Source of the DNA: Chachezhania antarctica
Lineage (GTDB): Bacteria > Pseudomonadota > Alphaproteobacteria > Rhodobacterales > Rhodobacteraceae
Length of the DNA: 64,000 nt
Assembly (NCBI RefSeq): GCF_003646465.1
Contig: NZ_QZEX01000001.1
Location: 706,236 to 770,235 of the forward strand
Reading direction: 5' to 3'
This document shows positions 25,566 to 36,122 of this stretch, piece after piece. The notes under the pieces were generated by a model, which was given only the letters and a program-made list of their open reading frames with translations, searched no databases and was not told the DNA's origin. Both the position numbers and the translations under genes were made by a program. The number at the start of each line of letters is the position of its first letter. The stretch's first letter is position 1.

Positions 25566-26512
25566 GCCGGGCGGGCCTTTCGGTTGGGGTCGGTTTCGGT
25601 TCGGCCCAGCTGGCCTGCAAGGATCTGGGCGGCGACGCCAACGGCAATGGCCTGCGGGTGCTTGCCAAGCGCGGGGTCGCCGATGGGGCAGGTGATGCGG
25701 TCGATGGCATGGGGCGAATGCCCCATTGCGGTGAGCCTCGAACGGAACCGCGCCCGTTTGGTGGCCGATCCGATCAGACCCAGCCCGGCAAAGCCGCGCC
25801 TGAGCAGTGCATCGCACAGGTCGAGGTCGATGGCATGGGAAAAGGTCAGCACAAGGTGCATCGCGTCGGTCGGGGCATGGCCCGCCAGTACCGCGGGATC
25901 GGCGGCAGGCACGGTGGTCACGTCCTCGGGAATGTCTGCCGGGAAGCGTTCGGCCCCGGTATCGATCCACGTGATCGCCAGATCCGGCAGAGGCGCCAGC
26001 ACATCGACCAACGCCCGCCCGACATGACCAGCGCCCCAGATCCACAGAGGCGTTTGCGCGGGCGTCACCGGTTCCACCATCCAGCCGTCGATCAACTGAG
26101 CTTGCGGCGCCGCCCCTTGCCCACGTGCATCGGCCAGCAGGCGGTGGACGGAAAGCGGCATGACGTCATTGCCCGTGGCCCGCGCGATCACGTCATCCTG
26201 CGGTTCGGGCAGACAGCCTGCATTGAAAACCTCGGTCAGCAACGTCACGGCCCCGCCGCAGCACTGCCCCAGATCTGGGCCAAGCGCTTGCCGCCTGATC
26301 GTGGTCGCGCCGGGTTCCATCTCGCGCCCGGCCTCTGCCGCATCGAATTCCAGCGCGCCGCCGCCTATCGTGCCGGACTGACCGCCCTCCCAGACCAGCA
26401 TCGCCGCGCCAACCTCGCGCGGGGTGGAGCCGCGCGTTTCCGCGACCACCACACGGGCGACGGTGCCATGCGCCTCGACAGCGCGGGTCAGGGCGGTCAG
26501 GTCAAACGCCAT
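25562..26512 (-). CDS. xdhC: Xanthine dehydrogenase accessory protein XdhC
   Basis: A 316-residue protein with the XdhC/CoxI N-terminal block (RGSTPREVGAAMLV, GTIGGGALE, GQCCGGAVTL) and a C-terminal Rossmann domain (IWGAGHVGRALVDVL). XdhC binds molybdenum cofactor, promotes its sulfuration and inserts it into XdhB. The start overlaps the 3' end of xdhB by 11 bases and the stop overlaps the ATPase start. ATG 26512 is chosen because it begins the conserved domain; an upstream in-frame ATG at 26563 lies inside xdhB. Confidence 0.94.
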   Translation of the reverse strand: MAFDLTALTRAVEAHGTVARVVVAETRGSTPREVGAAMLVWEGGQSGTIGGGALEFDAAEAGREMEPGATTIRRQALGPDLGQCCGGAVTLLTEVFNAGCLPEPQDDVIARATGNDVMPLSVHRLLADARGQGAAPQAQLIDGWMVEPVTPAQTPLWIWGAGHVGRALVDVLAPLPDLAITWIDTGAERFPADIPEDVTTVPAADPAVLAGHAPTDAMHLVLTFSHAIDLDLCDALLRRGFAGLGLIGSATKRARFRSRLTAMGHSPHAIDRITCPIGDPALGKHPQAIAVGVAAQILAGQLGRTETDPNRKARPA

Positions 26513-28796
26513 TCGACACCCTTTGTACCGCGTGCCAGATCCGTTCGGGCGTGGCAGGCGCATCCAGCGCCGGGTAGTCCGTGCCGCAGGCCGCGACCGC
26601 GTGGCTCAACGCCAGAAACGCCGAGATGCCCAGCATGAAGGGCGGTTCGCCGACCGCCTTGGATTTATAGATCGTGTCTTCGCGGTTCTCTCCGTCCCAG
26701 AGCGCGACGTTGAAAACCCGCGGACGGTCCGAACACGCGGGGATCTTGTAGGTCGACGGCGCGTGCGTCCGAAGCATGCCTTCCTGATCCCAGACCAGTT
26801 CTTCCGTCGTCAGCCAGCCTGCGCCCTGCACGTAGCCGCCTTCGACTTGACCGATATCCAGCGCGGGGTTCAGGGACGTGCCCGCATCATGCAGGATATC
26901 CGTCCGCAGGATCCGGTTTTCGCCGGTCAGCACATCCACCGCGACCTCGGTCACCGCGGCGCCGTAGGCGAAGTAGTAGAACGGCCGGCCGTGGCCCGTG
27001 GCGCGGTCCCATTCGATCTTGGGTGTCTTGTAGAACCCTGTGGCGGAAAGCTGGACCCGCCCGTGATAGCAAAGCTGCGCGGCTTGCGTGAACGTATAGC
27101 TGGCGCCGGCGACCTCGACATTGCCGTCCGCGAAGGTGACCGCCGCGGGCTCCGACTGGTGCAGTTCGGCCAGATGTTCCGCCATCCGCGCGCGGATCGT
27201 ATCGCAGGCGGCCTTCACTGCCATGCCGTTCAGGTCGCTGCCTGACGATGCCGCCGTGGCCGAAGTATTCGGCACCTTGCCCGTATCGGTCGCGGTGATG
27301 CGCACATGATCCATCGCGATGCCGAACCGGCTGGCCGCCACCTGCGCGACCTTCTGGTACAGGCCCTGGCCCATCTCCGTTCCGCCGTGGTTCAGCTGGA
27401 CCGAGCCGTCCTGGTAGACGTGCACCAGCGCGCCCGCCTGGTTCAGGTGCGTCAGCGTGAAGGAAATCCCGAACTTCACTGGCGTAAAGGCGATACCCTT
27501 CTTCACGAACCGATTGGCCGCGTTCCATTCCGCCACCGCCGCCTTCCGTGCCGCGTAGTCCGCGCTGTCCAGTAGTGCGTCCGTCATCTCGTGCAGGATG
27601 AAATCCTCGACCTCCTGCCCGTAGGGCGTGGAGCGGTCTGGCGCGGGCGTGTCGGCCTTCGGGTAATAGTTGCGACGGCGGACCTCGACCGGATCGAGGC
27701 CAAGCTCATGGGCGATGTGGTCCATCACCCGCTCCATGCCGATCATGCCCTGCGGGCCGCCGAAGCCGCGATAGGCGGTGGCGCTTTGGGTGTTGGTCTT
27801 CAGCCGGTGGCTTTCGATCCGGCAGGCGGGGAGAAGGTAAGCGTTGTCGGCATGCAGCATCGCCCGGTCGGCCACGGGCAGCGACAGGTCCATCGCCCAG
27901 CCGCAGCGGATCAGGTGGCGGTAGCTCAGCCCCATGATCCGGCCGTGGTCGTCGAAGCCGACCTCGTAATCGACCCGCGCATCGTGGCGTTTGCCGGTGA
28001 TGATCATGTCATCGTCGCGGTCGTACCGCATCTTGCAGGGCTTGCCGGTCTTCATCGCGGCCACCGCGCAGGCCACCGCCAGAGCATTGCCCTGGCTTTC
28101 CTTGCCACCGAAGCCGCCGCCCATGCGCCGGGTCTCGACGCGCACGGCATGCATCGGGCGGCCTATCGCGTCGGCCACCTTGTGCTGGATCTCGGTCGGG
28201 TGCTGGGTCGAGGACATGACCACCATATCCCCATCTTCCGACGGCAGGACCAGCGCGGCCTGACCTTCCAGGTAGAAATGCTCTTGCCCGCCCATGTCGA
28301 GACTGCCTTGCAGCACGTGCGGCGCGCGCGCGATGGCGGCTTTCGCGTCGCCTTTCTCCCAGACCACCGGGCCGCCTTCGAAGCGGCTGCCGGCCTCCAT
28401 CGCCTCGTCGACCGTCAGGATCGGGGTCTCTTCGGTGTAGGCGATATCGCCCAGACGCGCGGCCTTGCGGGCGGCAAGGTGGCTGGTGGCGATGACGATG
28501 AACAGGGGCTGGCCGATGTAATGCACCGTGCCGTCGGACAGGAGCGGTTCGTCATGGATCGAGGGCGAGACGTCGTTCTCGAACGGCAGATCGTCGGCCA
28601 CCATCACGGCGACAACGCCCGGGGCCGCGCGGACCGCGTCCAGATCCATCTTCGTGATCGTCCCGCGCGCGATCTTCGACAGCCCGAACGCAAGGTGCAG
28701 CGTGCCCGCCGGCACCGGCAGATCGTCGATGTAGCGCGCCTGTCCGGTGACATGGAGCGGCGCCGCATCGTGGGGCAGGGGCTTCGCGACACTCAT
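26502..28796 (-). CDS. xdhB: Xanthine dehydrogenase molybdopterin-binding subunit XdhB
   Basis: A 764-residue large subunit of xanthine dehydrogenase. It carries ALDH/xan_dh domain one ([15 protein letters not shown]), Mo-cofactor blocks [10 protein letters not shown] and [11 protein letters not shown], and the C-terminal [11 protein letters not shown] whose Glu is the catalytic base in the family. It oxidises hypoxanthine to xanthine and xanthine to urate with XdhA. The start overlaps the xdhA stop as ATGA. Bacterial XdhB is usually about 770 residues, so it is full length. Confidence 0.95.
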   Translation of the reverse strand: MSVAKPLPHDAAPLHVTGQARYIDDLPVPAGTLHLAFGLSKIARGTITKMDLDAVRAAPGVVAVMVADDLPFENDVSPSIHDEPLLSDGTVHYIGQPLFIVIATSHLAARKAARLGDIAYTEETPILTVDEAMEAGSRFEGGPVVWEKGDAKAAIARAPHVLQGSLDMGGQEHFYLEGQAALVLPSEDGDMVVMSSTQHPTEIQHKVADAIGRPMHAVRVETRRMGGGFGGKESQGNALAVACAVAAMKTGKPCKMRYDRDDDMIITGKRHDARVDYEVGFDDHGRIMGLSYRHLIRCGWAMDLSLPVADRAMLHADNAYLLPACRIESHRLKTNTQSATAYRGFGGPQGMIGMERVMDHIAHELGLDPVEVRRRNYYPKADTPAPDRSTPYGQEVEDFILHEMTDALLDSADYAARKAAVAEWNAANRFVKKGIAFTPVKFGISFTLTHLNQAGALVHVYQDGSVQLNHGGTEMGQGLYQKVAQVAASRFGIAMDHVRITATDTGKVPNTSATAASSGSDLNGMAVKAACDTIRARMAEHLAELHQSEPAAVTFADGNVEVAGASYTFTQAAQLCYHGRVQLSATGFYKTPKIEWDRATGHGRPFYYFAYGAAVTEVAVDVLTGENRILRTDILHDAGTSLNPALDIGQVEGGYVQGAGWLTTEELVWDQEGMLRTHAPSTYKIPACSDRPRVFNVALWDGENREDTIYKSKAVGEPPFMLGISAFLALSHAVAACGTDYPALDAPATPERIWHAVQRVSNGV

Positions 28797-30163
28797 GACG
28801 CCATCCCCAGAACGGACGTAGCGGCGCCGGTGTCTTCGGCCCAGGCGCGGACAAGCATGCTCTGCGCCGTGCCCAGCCGGTAGGCGGACGAGGCACGCAT
28901 GTCGGAAAGGGGGGAGAAGTCTTCGGCCAAGGCGGCGATGGCGGGGGCGATCCCGTCCTCTGTCCAGTCGGCGCCGGTCAGCGTAGTTTCGCAGGCAGTG
29001 GCGCGCTTCGGAGTTCCGGCCATGCCACCGAAGGCGATGCGGGCCTGTGCGACCTTGCCGTCCTCGACCGTGATGAAGAACGCGCCGCACACGGCCGAGA
29101 TATCCTGATCGAACCGTTTCGACAGCTTGTAGACCTTCAGCAGGTCGGGCTTCAGGGGCACGGTTATCGCCTCGAGGAATTCGCCCGGCTGAAGGTCCTG
29201 CTTGCCGTAGTCGATGAAGAACTCTTCCACCGGCATCGTCCGCCGTGCGTCGCCCTTCCGCAGATGCAGTGTCGCGCCAAGGGCGATCAACGGCGGCGGG
29301 TTGTCCCCGATGGGCGATCCATTGGCGATGTTCCCGCCGATCGTCGCAGCACCGCGCACCTGGTAGGAGCCATAGCGCCGGATCATCTCGGCATAGGACG
29401 GGTAATGGGGGGCAAGCGCCTCTCGCACCCGGTTCATGTCGACCATCGCGCCAAAGCGGATCTCTGTGTCGGAGACGTCGATCCCCTTCAGATCGGCGCA
29501 GCCGTCCAGGAAGATGACCTTGTCCAGTTCGCGCAACTGCTTGGTGACCCAAAGCCCGACATCTGTCGCGCCGGCAACCAGCACCGCATCGGGTTCGGCG
29601 GCATAGGCCGCCGCCAGAGCATCGGAAGATTCGGGGCGGTAGGGTGCGTGGTCCCCACGCACCTTCGCCAGGGCCGCACTGTCGTCTATCCAGTCCGGTA
29701 CCGGCACACCCGCCGCCGCGTCCGCCGCGCGGACGATGGGCGCATACCCGGTGCACCGACACAGGTTCCCGGCCACCCGGTCATCCGTCGCCCGGTCACC
29801 CTGTGCATGGGCCACGGCCATCGACACGGCAAAGCCCGGCGTGCAGAAGCCGCACTGGCTGCCGTGATGGCGGACCAGCGCGTCCTGCACCGGGTGCATC
29901 TCGCCCGCGGGGCCGGAGAGCCCTTCGACGGTGCGCACGGCCTTGCCCTCAAGCTGCGGCAGGAACAGGATGCAGGCGTTCAGCGCCTTTGCGCCCGCGT
30001 CATCGGTCACCATCACCGTGCAGGCGCCGCAATCGCCTTCGTTGCAGCCTTCCTTGGTGCCCTTCAGCCCGCGCCGTTCGCGCAGCCAGTCGAGCAAGGT
30101 TTCGGTGGGGGCGGCATCGGTGACGGTCACGGGCTCTCCGTTCAGAAGAAACGCGATCTCCAT
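28793..30163 (-). CDS. xdhA: Xanthine dehydrogenase small subunit XdhA ([2Fe-2S] and FAD)
   Basis: A 456-residue small subunit. The first [2Fe-2S] cluster uses C40, C45 and C48 ([10 protein letters not shown]) plus a later Cys; the second uses C104, C107, C135 and C137 (CGFC, CRC). The FAD domain follows ([26 protein letters not shown]) with the CO-dehydrogenase flavoprotein C-terminal domain. It passes electrons from Mo to NAD+. It is the first gene of the six- to seven-gene purine operon. ATG 30163 is chosen because the protein then begins as in the family; an upstream ATG at 30193 is in frame. Confidence 0.95.
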   Translation of the reverse strand: MEIAFLLNGEPVTVTDAAPTETLLDWLRERRGLKGTKEGCNEGDCGACTVMVTDDAGAKALNACILFLPQLEGKAVRTVEGLSGPAGEMHPVQDALVRHHGSQCGFCTPGFAVSMAVAHAQGDRATDDRVAGNLCRCTGYAPIVRAADAAAGVPVPDWIDDSAALAKVRGDHAPYRPESSDALAAAYAAEPDAVLVAGATDVGLWVTKQLRELDKVIFLDGCADLKGIDVSDTEIRFGAMVDMNRVREALAPHYPSYAEMIRRYGSYQVRGAATIGGNIANGSPIGDNPPPLIALGATLHLRKGDARRTMPVEEFFIDYGKQDLQPGEFLEAITVPLKPDLLKVYKLSKRFDQDISAVCGAFFITVEDGKVAQARIAFGGMAGTPKRATACETTLTGADWTEDGIAPAIAALAEDFSPLSDMRASSAYRLGTAQSMLVRAWAEDTGAATSVLGMAS

Positions 30164-30553
30164 GGCCAAATTGTGTCCCAGACCCGCCGCCATACCGTGT
30201 TGAGCCAGTTGGATCCCCCGATGCAGCGTAGAAGGGGCCGGCCATTTGTTGCCAAAAGCCTAAAGAGAGGGCAGCCCGGCTGACAAGCCTGTGCCGCGCA
30301 CCCAATATTGCACTTCCGCCACGGCAAGACGAGAGGGATGTCGAGGGAGAAGGGGATCTGTTTTGGAATCATGCGCTTGCGAGGGGAATGCCCGCTGTGC
30401 GCGGAAGCTCTTTCAAGTCGGGGCGAAGAATAATCTGCTGTAGAATTCGGCAGATGCCTGCAAACCGGGCATCCCGACAGGTCTGCGCCGCGCGACAGGA
30501 TCATCCATTTGCCATGCGCCGGGTCCTTCTGCGCGGAAGCCGGGCGTCGTCGC
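30164..30553. other. Gene-free upstream region of the purine operon
   Basis: Part of the 641-base gap between xdhA and dnaE. It holds the presumed promoter region of xdhA on the minus strand, a short ATCTGC/GCAGAT inverted repeat near 30432-30454, and nothing that looks coding. The rest of the gap is taken up by two nested palindromic elements. Confidence 0.5.
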
Positions 30554-30638
30554 CGGACCGTGCCCGCGGCGGGCCCGACCACCCACCCCCGTCGGATCGC
30601 ATGCCGCGATCCTCCTTGCCCGCCACGGGCACGGTTCG
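30554..30638 (+). repeat. Nested palindromic element, copy 1
   Basis: Outer arms 30554-30574 and 30618-30638 pair over 21 bases with one mismatch and one wobble. Inside lie the C-rich core CCACCCACCCCCGTC, an inner hairpin GGATCGC-ATGCC-GCGATCC (30594-30612) and TCCTT before the right arm. The same core, inner-hairpin position and TCCTT occur in copy 3 at 38971, with different arm sequences. Confidence 0.8.
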
Positions 30639-30673
30639 TCCCGGGCGATGACTGGCGGGTGGGTCCCGTCCAA

Positions 30674-30758
30674 GCGCATCGCCTTCGATCCGCGAGGGCG
30701 AAAGCGGAACGCTTTCGCCCGTTGGGGCGGGTGGGCGGGCGGATCGAAGGCGATGCGC
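30674..30758 (-). repeat. Nested palindromic element, copy 2 (reverse orientation)
   Basis: Outer arms 30674-30693 and 30739-30758 are a perfect 20-base inverted repeat (GCGCATCGCCTTCGATCCGC). The inner hairpin is GGGCGAAAGCG-GAA-CGCTTTCGCCC (30696-30720). Read on the minus strand the core is CCGCCCACCCGCCCCAAC, which places it in the same family as copy 1, pointing the other way, 36 bases apart. It ends 46 bases before the dnaE start. Confidence 0.8.
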
Positions 30759-30804
30759 GACGTAGGCTCTTCCGGGGACCGTCCACGCAACATATGGTGG
30801 TCCC

Positions 30805-33800
30805 ATGACCGACACCCCCCGATTCATCCACCTTCGCCTCCATTCCGAATATTCCCTGCTGGAAGGGGCCGTGCGGCTGAAGAAGCTGCCCGATCTCTGC
30901 AAGGCGGCCGGGATGCCGGCCGTGGCGCTGACCGACACGAACAACCTGTTCGCCGCGCTGGAGTTCTCGGTGTCGCTGTCGGGTGCGGGCATCCAGCCGA
31001 TCATGGGGCTGCAGGTCGATCTTGCCTACATGCCCGCCCAGCCCGGGGAGAAACCCCGACCGCCGGCGCCCATCGTGCTGCTGGCCCAGTCGGAGGCGGG
31101 CTACGGCAATCTCATGAAGCTCAACACCTGCCTCTATGTCGGCAAGCCGGATCAGCTGCCGCAGATCACGCTGGAGGAGCTGGAAACCCACAGCGACGGG
31201 CTCATCTGCCTGACGGGCGGGCCGGGCGGCCCTGTTGGCCAGCTTCTGCTGGGCGGCCAGCGCCCCGCGGCCGAAGCCCTGATGTCCCGGCTGAAAACCA
31301 CGTTCGGGGACCGGCTGTACGTGGAACTGCAGCGCCATCCGGGCGCCAACGGGCCGACCGACGCAGAGAAGCGCACCGAGCGTGGCCATGTCGAGATGGC
31401 CTATGCGATGGATCTGCCACTGGTCGCCACCAATGACGTCTACTTCCCGACGCCCGAGATGTACGAGGCGCATGACGCCCTGATTTGCATCGCCGACGGC
31501 GCCTATGTGGACCAGCAGCAGCCGCGGCGGACGCTGACACCAAAGCATCATTTCGCTAGCCAGGCCGACATGGCAGCCCTCTTCGCCGACCTGCCCGAGG
31601 CGATCGACAATACCGTCGAGATCGCAAGGCGCTGCGCCTTCATGGCCTACCGACGTGACCCGATCCTGCCGCGCTTTGCCGATGACGAGGTCGACGAATT
31701 GCGACGTCAGGCCAAGGCGGGCCTGAAGGACCGGCTGGCCGTGATCCCCCATGCCGCCCCGGTCGAGGACTACGAGAAGCGGCTGGAATTCGAACTTGGC
31801 ATCATCGAGGGCATGGGCTTTCCCGGCTACTTCCTGATCGTTGCGGACTTCATCAAGTGGGCCAAGGAACACGACATTCCCGTCGGCCCCGGCCGGGGCT
31901 CGGGTGCTGGCAGCCTCGTGGCCTACGCGCTGACGATCACCGACCTCGATCCGCTCCGCTATTCGCTTCTGTTCGAACGGTTCCTGAACCCGGAACGTGT
32001 GTCGATGCCCGACTTCGACATCGACTTCTGCATGGACCGCCGCGAAGCCGTCATCGAATACGTCCAAGGCAAGTACGGACGCGAGAAGGTGGCGCAAATC
32101 ATCACCTTCGGTGCGCTTTTGTCCAAGGCCGCGATCCGCGATATCGGCCGCGTGCTGCAGATGCCTTATGGCCAGGTCGATCGCCTGTCGAAGATGATCC
32201 CGGTCGAAGGCGTTAAGCCGGTCTCCATCGAGAAGGCGCTGGCGGACGAGCCGCGCCTGCGCGAGGAAGCCCGCTCCGAGGAAGTCGTCGACCGCCTGCT
32301 GACCTATGGCCAGCAGGTCGAAGGCTTGCTGCGGAACGCCTCGACCCACGCCGCCGGCGTCGTGATCGGCGACCGGCCACTGGACGAGCTGGTGCCGCTC
32401 TACCAGGATCCGCGGTCCGACATGCCGGCCACGCAGTTCAACATGAAATGGGTCGAACAGGCCGGGCTGGTGAAGTTCGACTTCCTGGGCCTGAAGACGC
32501 TGACCGTCATCCAGAACGCCATCGACCTGATCCATGCCTCGGGCCGCGATCTGCACACGGCGCCCGACGGCACGCAGATCTACACGCCCACGGAAGGGGC
32601 CGAGAACCAGATCAACGCGATCCCGCTGGACGATGAAGAAACCTACAAGCTCTACGCCGCGGCGAAGACGGTCGCGGTGTTCCAGGTGGAAAGCTCGGGC
32701 ATGATGGATGCGCTGAAGCGCATGAAGCCCACGACGATCGAGGACATCGTGGCGCTCGTGGCCCTCTATCGTCCGGGCCCGATGGAGAACATCCCCAAAT
32801 ATTGCGAGGTCAAGAACGGCCTGTCGGAACGCGACCGGCTGCATCCGACCATCGACCATATCCTCGACGAAACCCAGGGCATCATCGTCTACCAGGAACA
32901 GGTGATGCAGATCGCGCAGGAAATGGCGGGCTACAGCCTTGGCGGCGCCGACCTGCTGCGCCGCGCCATGGGCAAAAAGATCCAGGAGGCGATGGACGCC
33001 GAACGGCCCAAGTTCATCAAGGGGGCCAAGGAAAACGGTGTCGACGACAAGAAGGCGCTGGAGGTCTGGAACCTTCTCGACAAGTTCGCGAACTACGGTT
33101 TCAACAAGTCCCACGCGGCGGCCTACGCCGTGGTCAGCTACCAGACCGCCTGGCTGAAGACGAACCACCCGGTCGAGTTCATGGCCGGCGTGATGAACTG
33201 CGACATCCACCTGACCGACAAGCTGGCAGTCTATTTCGAAGAAGCGCGGAAGGGGTTGGAGCTGCCGTGGATCCCGCCCTGCGTGAACCGGTCGGAGCCC
33301 GCCTTCACCGTGAAGGACGGCGCACTGATCTACGGGCTTGGCGCGTTGAAGAATGTCGGGCTGGACGCGATGCGGCTGATCACCGACGGCCGCCGTGCGG
33401 ATGGCACCGACAAGCCCTTCGTAAACCTTTTCGACCTCGCCCGGCGGGTCGACCTGAAACGGATCGGCAAGCGGCCGCTGGAAATGCTCGCCCGGTCCGG
33501 TGCCTTCGACCAGCTCGATCCGAACCGGCGGAGGGTGCTGGAAAACCTCGACGCGCTGGTCAGCTATTCGGCAGCGATCCAGGAACAGAAGGATTCGGCG
33601 CAGGTCTCGCTCTTCGGCGAAGCGGGGGAGGATCTGCCCGAACCGCGCCTGTCGGGCGTGCCCGACTGGCTGCCCGCCGAACGGCTGGGCGAGGAATTCA
33701 AGGCGGTCGGCTTCTACCTGTCCGGCCACCCGCTGGACGACGACATGAACGGCCTGAAACGGCGCGGGATCGTGACACTGGACGACGTCACTGAACGCGC

Positions 33801-34317
33801 GGCCCGCGGCCCGCTGGTGGCGAAACTGGCGGGCATCGTCGCCGGGCGGCAGGAGCGCAAGTCCGCCCGCGGGAACCGCTTCGCCTTCTGCCAGCTGTCC
33901 GATCCGACGGGCGCCTACGAGGTCACGCTGTTCTCCGAAGCGCTGGAGGCCAATCGCGAGCACCTCGAAACCGGCTCCCGTGTGGTGGTGCAGGTCGAGG
34001 CGACGATGGAATCGGACCAGTTGAAGCTTCTGGGCCGCACGGTGACCCCCATCGACGCGCTGGTCGCGTCGGGTGGCGCCAGCGGCCTCAAGGTCTGGAT
34101 CGATGACGCGTCCGCAGTGACGACAGTCGCCACGGTGCTGGAAGAAGCCAAAGCCGCCGCCAAGGCCGCGGCCCGCGCGCCGGTGCAGCTGTGCCTGTCG
34201 GGCCCTGATCTTCCGGGCGAGGTGGAGATGGAACTGGGTTCCGACTTTGTAGTATCGACCCAGATCCGGCAGGCCCTGAAGAGCCTGGAAGGCGTGACGA
34301 TGGTCGACGAACTCTGA
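30805..34317 (+). CDS. dnaE: DNA polymerase III subunit alpha
   Basis: A 1170-residue replicative polymerase, full length. Order of domains: PHP domain (FIHLRLHSEYSLLEGA, residues about 6-280), palm with the catalytic Asp pair D403/D405 in MPDFDIDFC, fingers (GLSERDRLHPTIDHIL, GADLLRRAMGKK), helix-hairpin-helix region, then an OB domain (LAGIVAGRQERKSARGNRFAF, in parts) near 1000-1080. The beta-clamp-binding segment QVSLFGE sits at about 933. ATG 30805 is the first start of the conserved N-terminus. The gene is monocistronic, with nested palindromes upstream and a dispersed repeat downstream. Confidence 0.97.
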   Translation: MTDTPRFIHLRLHSEYSLLEGAVRLKKLPDLCKAAGMPAVALTDTNNLFAALEFSVSLSGAGIQPIMGLQVDLAYMPAQPGEKPRPPAPIVLLAQSEAGYGNLMKLNTCLYVGKPDQLPQITLEELETHSDGLICLTGGPGGPVGQLLLGGQRPAAEALMSRLKTTFGDRLYVELQRHPGANGPTDAEKRTERGHVEMAYAMDLPLVATNDVYFPTPEMYEAHDALICIADGAYVDQQQPRRTLTPKHHFASQADMAALFADLPEAIDNTVEIARRCAFMAYRRDPILPRFADDEVDELRRQAKAGLKDRLAVIPHAAPVEDYEKRLEFELGIIEGMGFPGYFLIVADFIKWAKEHDIPVGPGRGSGAGSLVAYALTITDLDPLRYSLLFERFLNPERVSMPDFDIDFCMDRREAVIEYVQGKYGREKVAQIITFGALLSKAAIRDIGRVLQMPYGQVDRLSKMIPVEGVKPVSIEKALADEPRLREEARSEEVVDRLLTYGQQVEGLLRNASTHAAGVVIGDRPLDELVPLYQDPRSDMPATQFNMKWVEQAGLVKFDFLGLKTLTVIQNAIDLIHASGRDLHTAPDGTQIYTPTEGAENQINAIPLDDEETYKLYAAAKTVAVFQVESSGMMDALKRMKPTTIEDIVALVALYRPGPMENIPKYCEVKNGLSERDRLHPTIDHILDETQGIIVYQEQVMQIAQEMAGYSLGGADLLRRAMGKKIQEAMDAERPKFIKGAKENGVDDKKALEVWNLLDKFANYGFNKSHAAAYAVVSYQTAWLKTNHPVEFMAGVMNCDIHLTDKLAVYFEEARKGLELPWIPPCVNRSEPAFTVKDGALIYGLGALKNVGLDAMRLITDGRRADGTDKPFVNLFDLARRVDLKRIGKRPLEMLARSGAFDQLDPNRRRVLENLDALVSYSAAIQEQKDSAQVSLFGEAGEDLPEPRLSGVPDWLPAERLGEEFKAVGFYLSGHPLDDDMNGLKRRGIVTLDDVTERAARGPLVAKLAGIVAGRQERKSARGNRFAFCQLSDPTGAYEVTLFSEALEANREHLETGSRVVVQVEATMESDQLKLLGRTVTPIDALVASGGASGLKVWIDDASAVTTVATVLEEAKAAAKAAARAPVQLCLSGPDLPGEVEMELGSDFVVSTQIRQALKSLEGVTMVDEL

Positions 34318-34373
34318 ACCGCGCTGCGCGCGCCCCCGTTGCAGATTGGCCGTTCCCTGCGGAAACGACCAAA

Positions 34374-34482
34374 GCCTCCGGCGGGAGTATTTGGAGAAAG
34401 AAGAAGGACAGGCCCCTTTTCTCTTCTTTCCCCAATACTCAGGGGGAGTCCTCCCACAAGGGAGGGCGGGGGCAGCGCCCCC
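34374..34482 (-). repeat. Dispersed intergenic repeat, copy B
   Basis: GCCTCCGGCGGGAGTATTT, then AAGAAGAAGGA, then the opposing CTCTTCTTTCCCCAATACTC, then the hairpin GGGGGC-AGC-GCCCCC. These are the modules of copy A (16254-16365) in reverse order. The two AGTATTT arms pair over about 19 bases and would also act as a transcription barrier after dnaE. Confidence 0.7.
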
Positions 34483-34586
34483 TGATCGCTGAACATCGCG
34501 TGCCCGGTTCGGACGCCGGGCTTGCCCCGCATGGGGCTCTGGGCTAGACCCCGCCGCGACTGCGGCCCCCCTTCAGGACATTTCCC

Positions 34587-36122
34587 ATGGCCAAGCCCAA
34601 GAAGACCCCACGCCCCAAGGCCGAGACGCCGAAAGGGTTTCGCGACTATTTCGGCGCCGAGGTCACCCGGCGCGCCGAGATGCTGCGCCAGATCGCCGGG
34701 GTCTATCATCGCTACGGCTTCGACGCGCTGGAAAGCTCGGCCGTCGAGACGGTCGAGGCGCTGGGCAAGTTCCTGCCCGATGTCGACCGCCCGAACGAAG
34801 GCGTGTTCGCCTGGCAGGAGGACGCCGAGGGCGAGAAGCCCGGCGACTGGCTGGCGCTACGCTATGACATGACGGCGCCGTTGGCCCGCGTCTATGCCCA
34901 GCACCGCAACGATCTGCCGACGCCCTATCGCCGCTACACGATGGGCCCTGTCTGGCGGAACGAGAAACCGGGGCCGGGGCGCTTCCGGCAGTTCTACCAG
35001 TGCGATGCGGATACGGTGGGCACGGCCTCGATGGCCGCCGATGCCGAGATCTGCGCGATGTTGGCGGATACGCTGGAAGAGGTTGGCATTCCTCGAGGCG
35101 ACTACATTGTGCGCGTGAACAACCGTAAGGTGTTGAGTGGGGTTCTGGATCGTGTTTTCGGAACCATCGATGCGGTTGCTGAAACCATGATAGAAGGCAA
35201 TCCGACAGGCGAGGAGCGAAAGCAAGCGGTCCTGCGTACCATCGACAAGTTCGACAAGGTTGGCGAGTCTGGTGTCCGAGAGCTGCTTGGAAAAGGGCGC
35301 CTGGATGCGTCGGGAGCATACATCGACGGAGTCGGGCTTAGCGGAGAGCAAATCGAGCCAGTCATTCAGTTTCTTACGTCCAAGGGCTCCGACAACGAAG
35401 AGACGCTCGGGAACCTGCTTGCAACCGTCGGCACCAACCCTACTGGTGCGGCAGGTGTTCTGGAGTTGAGGCAAATCGCAGATCTGCTTGACGCGGGTGG
35501 GTATGGCTCTGATCGTATTCTAATCGACCCCTCCGTCGTGCGTGGCCTTGGCTACTACACAGGCCCGGTATACGAAGCCGAGCTGACCTTCGAAATCAAA
35601 GACGAAAAGGGCCGGCCCCGGCAGTTCGGGTCGGTTGCAGGTGGTGGGCGCTATGACGATCTGGTCAAGCGCTTCACAGGGCAGGAAGTGCCGGCGACGG
35701 GCGTCTCGATCGGGGTCGACAGGCTGCTGGCCGCTCTGGAAGCGAAGGGGCGGTTCAGTGACTCGGCCGAAGGACCCGTCGTTGTCACGGTAATGGATCG
35801 TGACCGGATGGCAGACTATCAGGCCATGGTCGCCGAATTGCGCAATGCCGGGATCCGGGCCGAGGTCTATCTGGGCAATCCGAAGAACTTCGGCAACCAG
35901 CTGAAATACGCGGACCGGCGCGGCTCTCCGGTCGCCATTATCCAGGGCTCGGCCGAGAAGGAGGCCGGGCAGGTGCAGATCAAGGACCTTATCCTTGGCG
36001 CGCAGATCGCGGCGGAAGCGACGCTGGAAGAATGGAAGGAACGGCCCAGCCAGTACGAGGTCGCGCGCGGCGATCTGGTGTCAACGGTGCGCCGGATCCT
36101 CGACGACCAGGGGCGCGGCTGA
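34587..36122 (+). CDS. hisS: Histidine--tRNA ligase
   Basis: A 511-residue class II synthetase of the longer alphaproteobacterial type. Motif 2 region reads [20 protein letters not shown]; the histidine A motif is [12 protein letters not shown], followed by AGGGRYDDL. It charges tRNA-His; this alphaproteobacterial HisRS group is known to accept a tRNA-His without the extra G-1. Bases about 35085-35600 (residues about 166-338) have lower G+C (my count: about 57% over 35101-35580) and codons such as ATA, AGT, CGA and CTA that neighbours avoid, while both flanks look native. This suggests a recombined segment. Its stop overlaps the hisZ start (TGATG). Confidence 0.96.
   Translation: MAKPKKTPRPKAETPKGFRDYFGAEVTRRAEMLRQIAGVYHRYGFDALESSAVETVEALGKFLPDVDRPNEGVFAWQEDAEGEKPGDWLALRYDMTAPLARVYAQHRNDLPTPYRRYTMGPVWRNEKPGPGRFRQFYQCDADTVGTASMAADAEICAMLADTLEEVGIPRGDYIVRVNNRKVLSGVLDRVFGTIDAVAETMIEGNPTGEERKQAVLRTIDKFDKVGESGVRELLGKGRLDASGAYIDGVGLSGEQIEPVIQFLTSKGSDNEETLGNLLATVGTNPTGAAGVLELRQIADLLDAGGYGSDRILIDPSVVRGLGYYTGPVYEAELTFEIKDEKGRPRQFGSVAGGGRYDDLVKRFTGQEVPATGVSIGVDRLLAALEAKGRFSDSAEGPVVVTVMDRDRMADYQAMVAELRNAGIRAEVYLGNPKNFGNQLKYADRRGSPVAIIQGSAEKEAGQVQIKDLILGAQIAAEATLEEWKERPSQYEVARGDLVSTVRRILDDQGRG

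Noticed and set aside
30388-30651. Open frame of 87 codons upstream of dnaE
   Set aside because: Half of it lies inside a nested palindromic element, the translation is Arg/Pro/Ser-rich, and there is no ribosome site.
30142-33963. Minus-strand open frame of 1273 codons opposite dnaE
   Set aside because: It is the mirror of a G+C-rich gene: third-position bias leaves the antisense frame without stops. dnaE has all family motifs, and the antisense translation is low-complexity and rich in Arg, Gly, Gln and Val.
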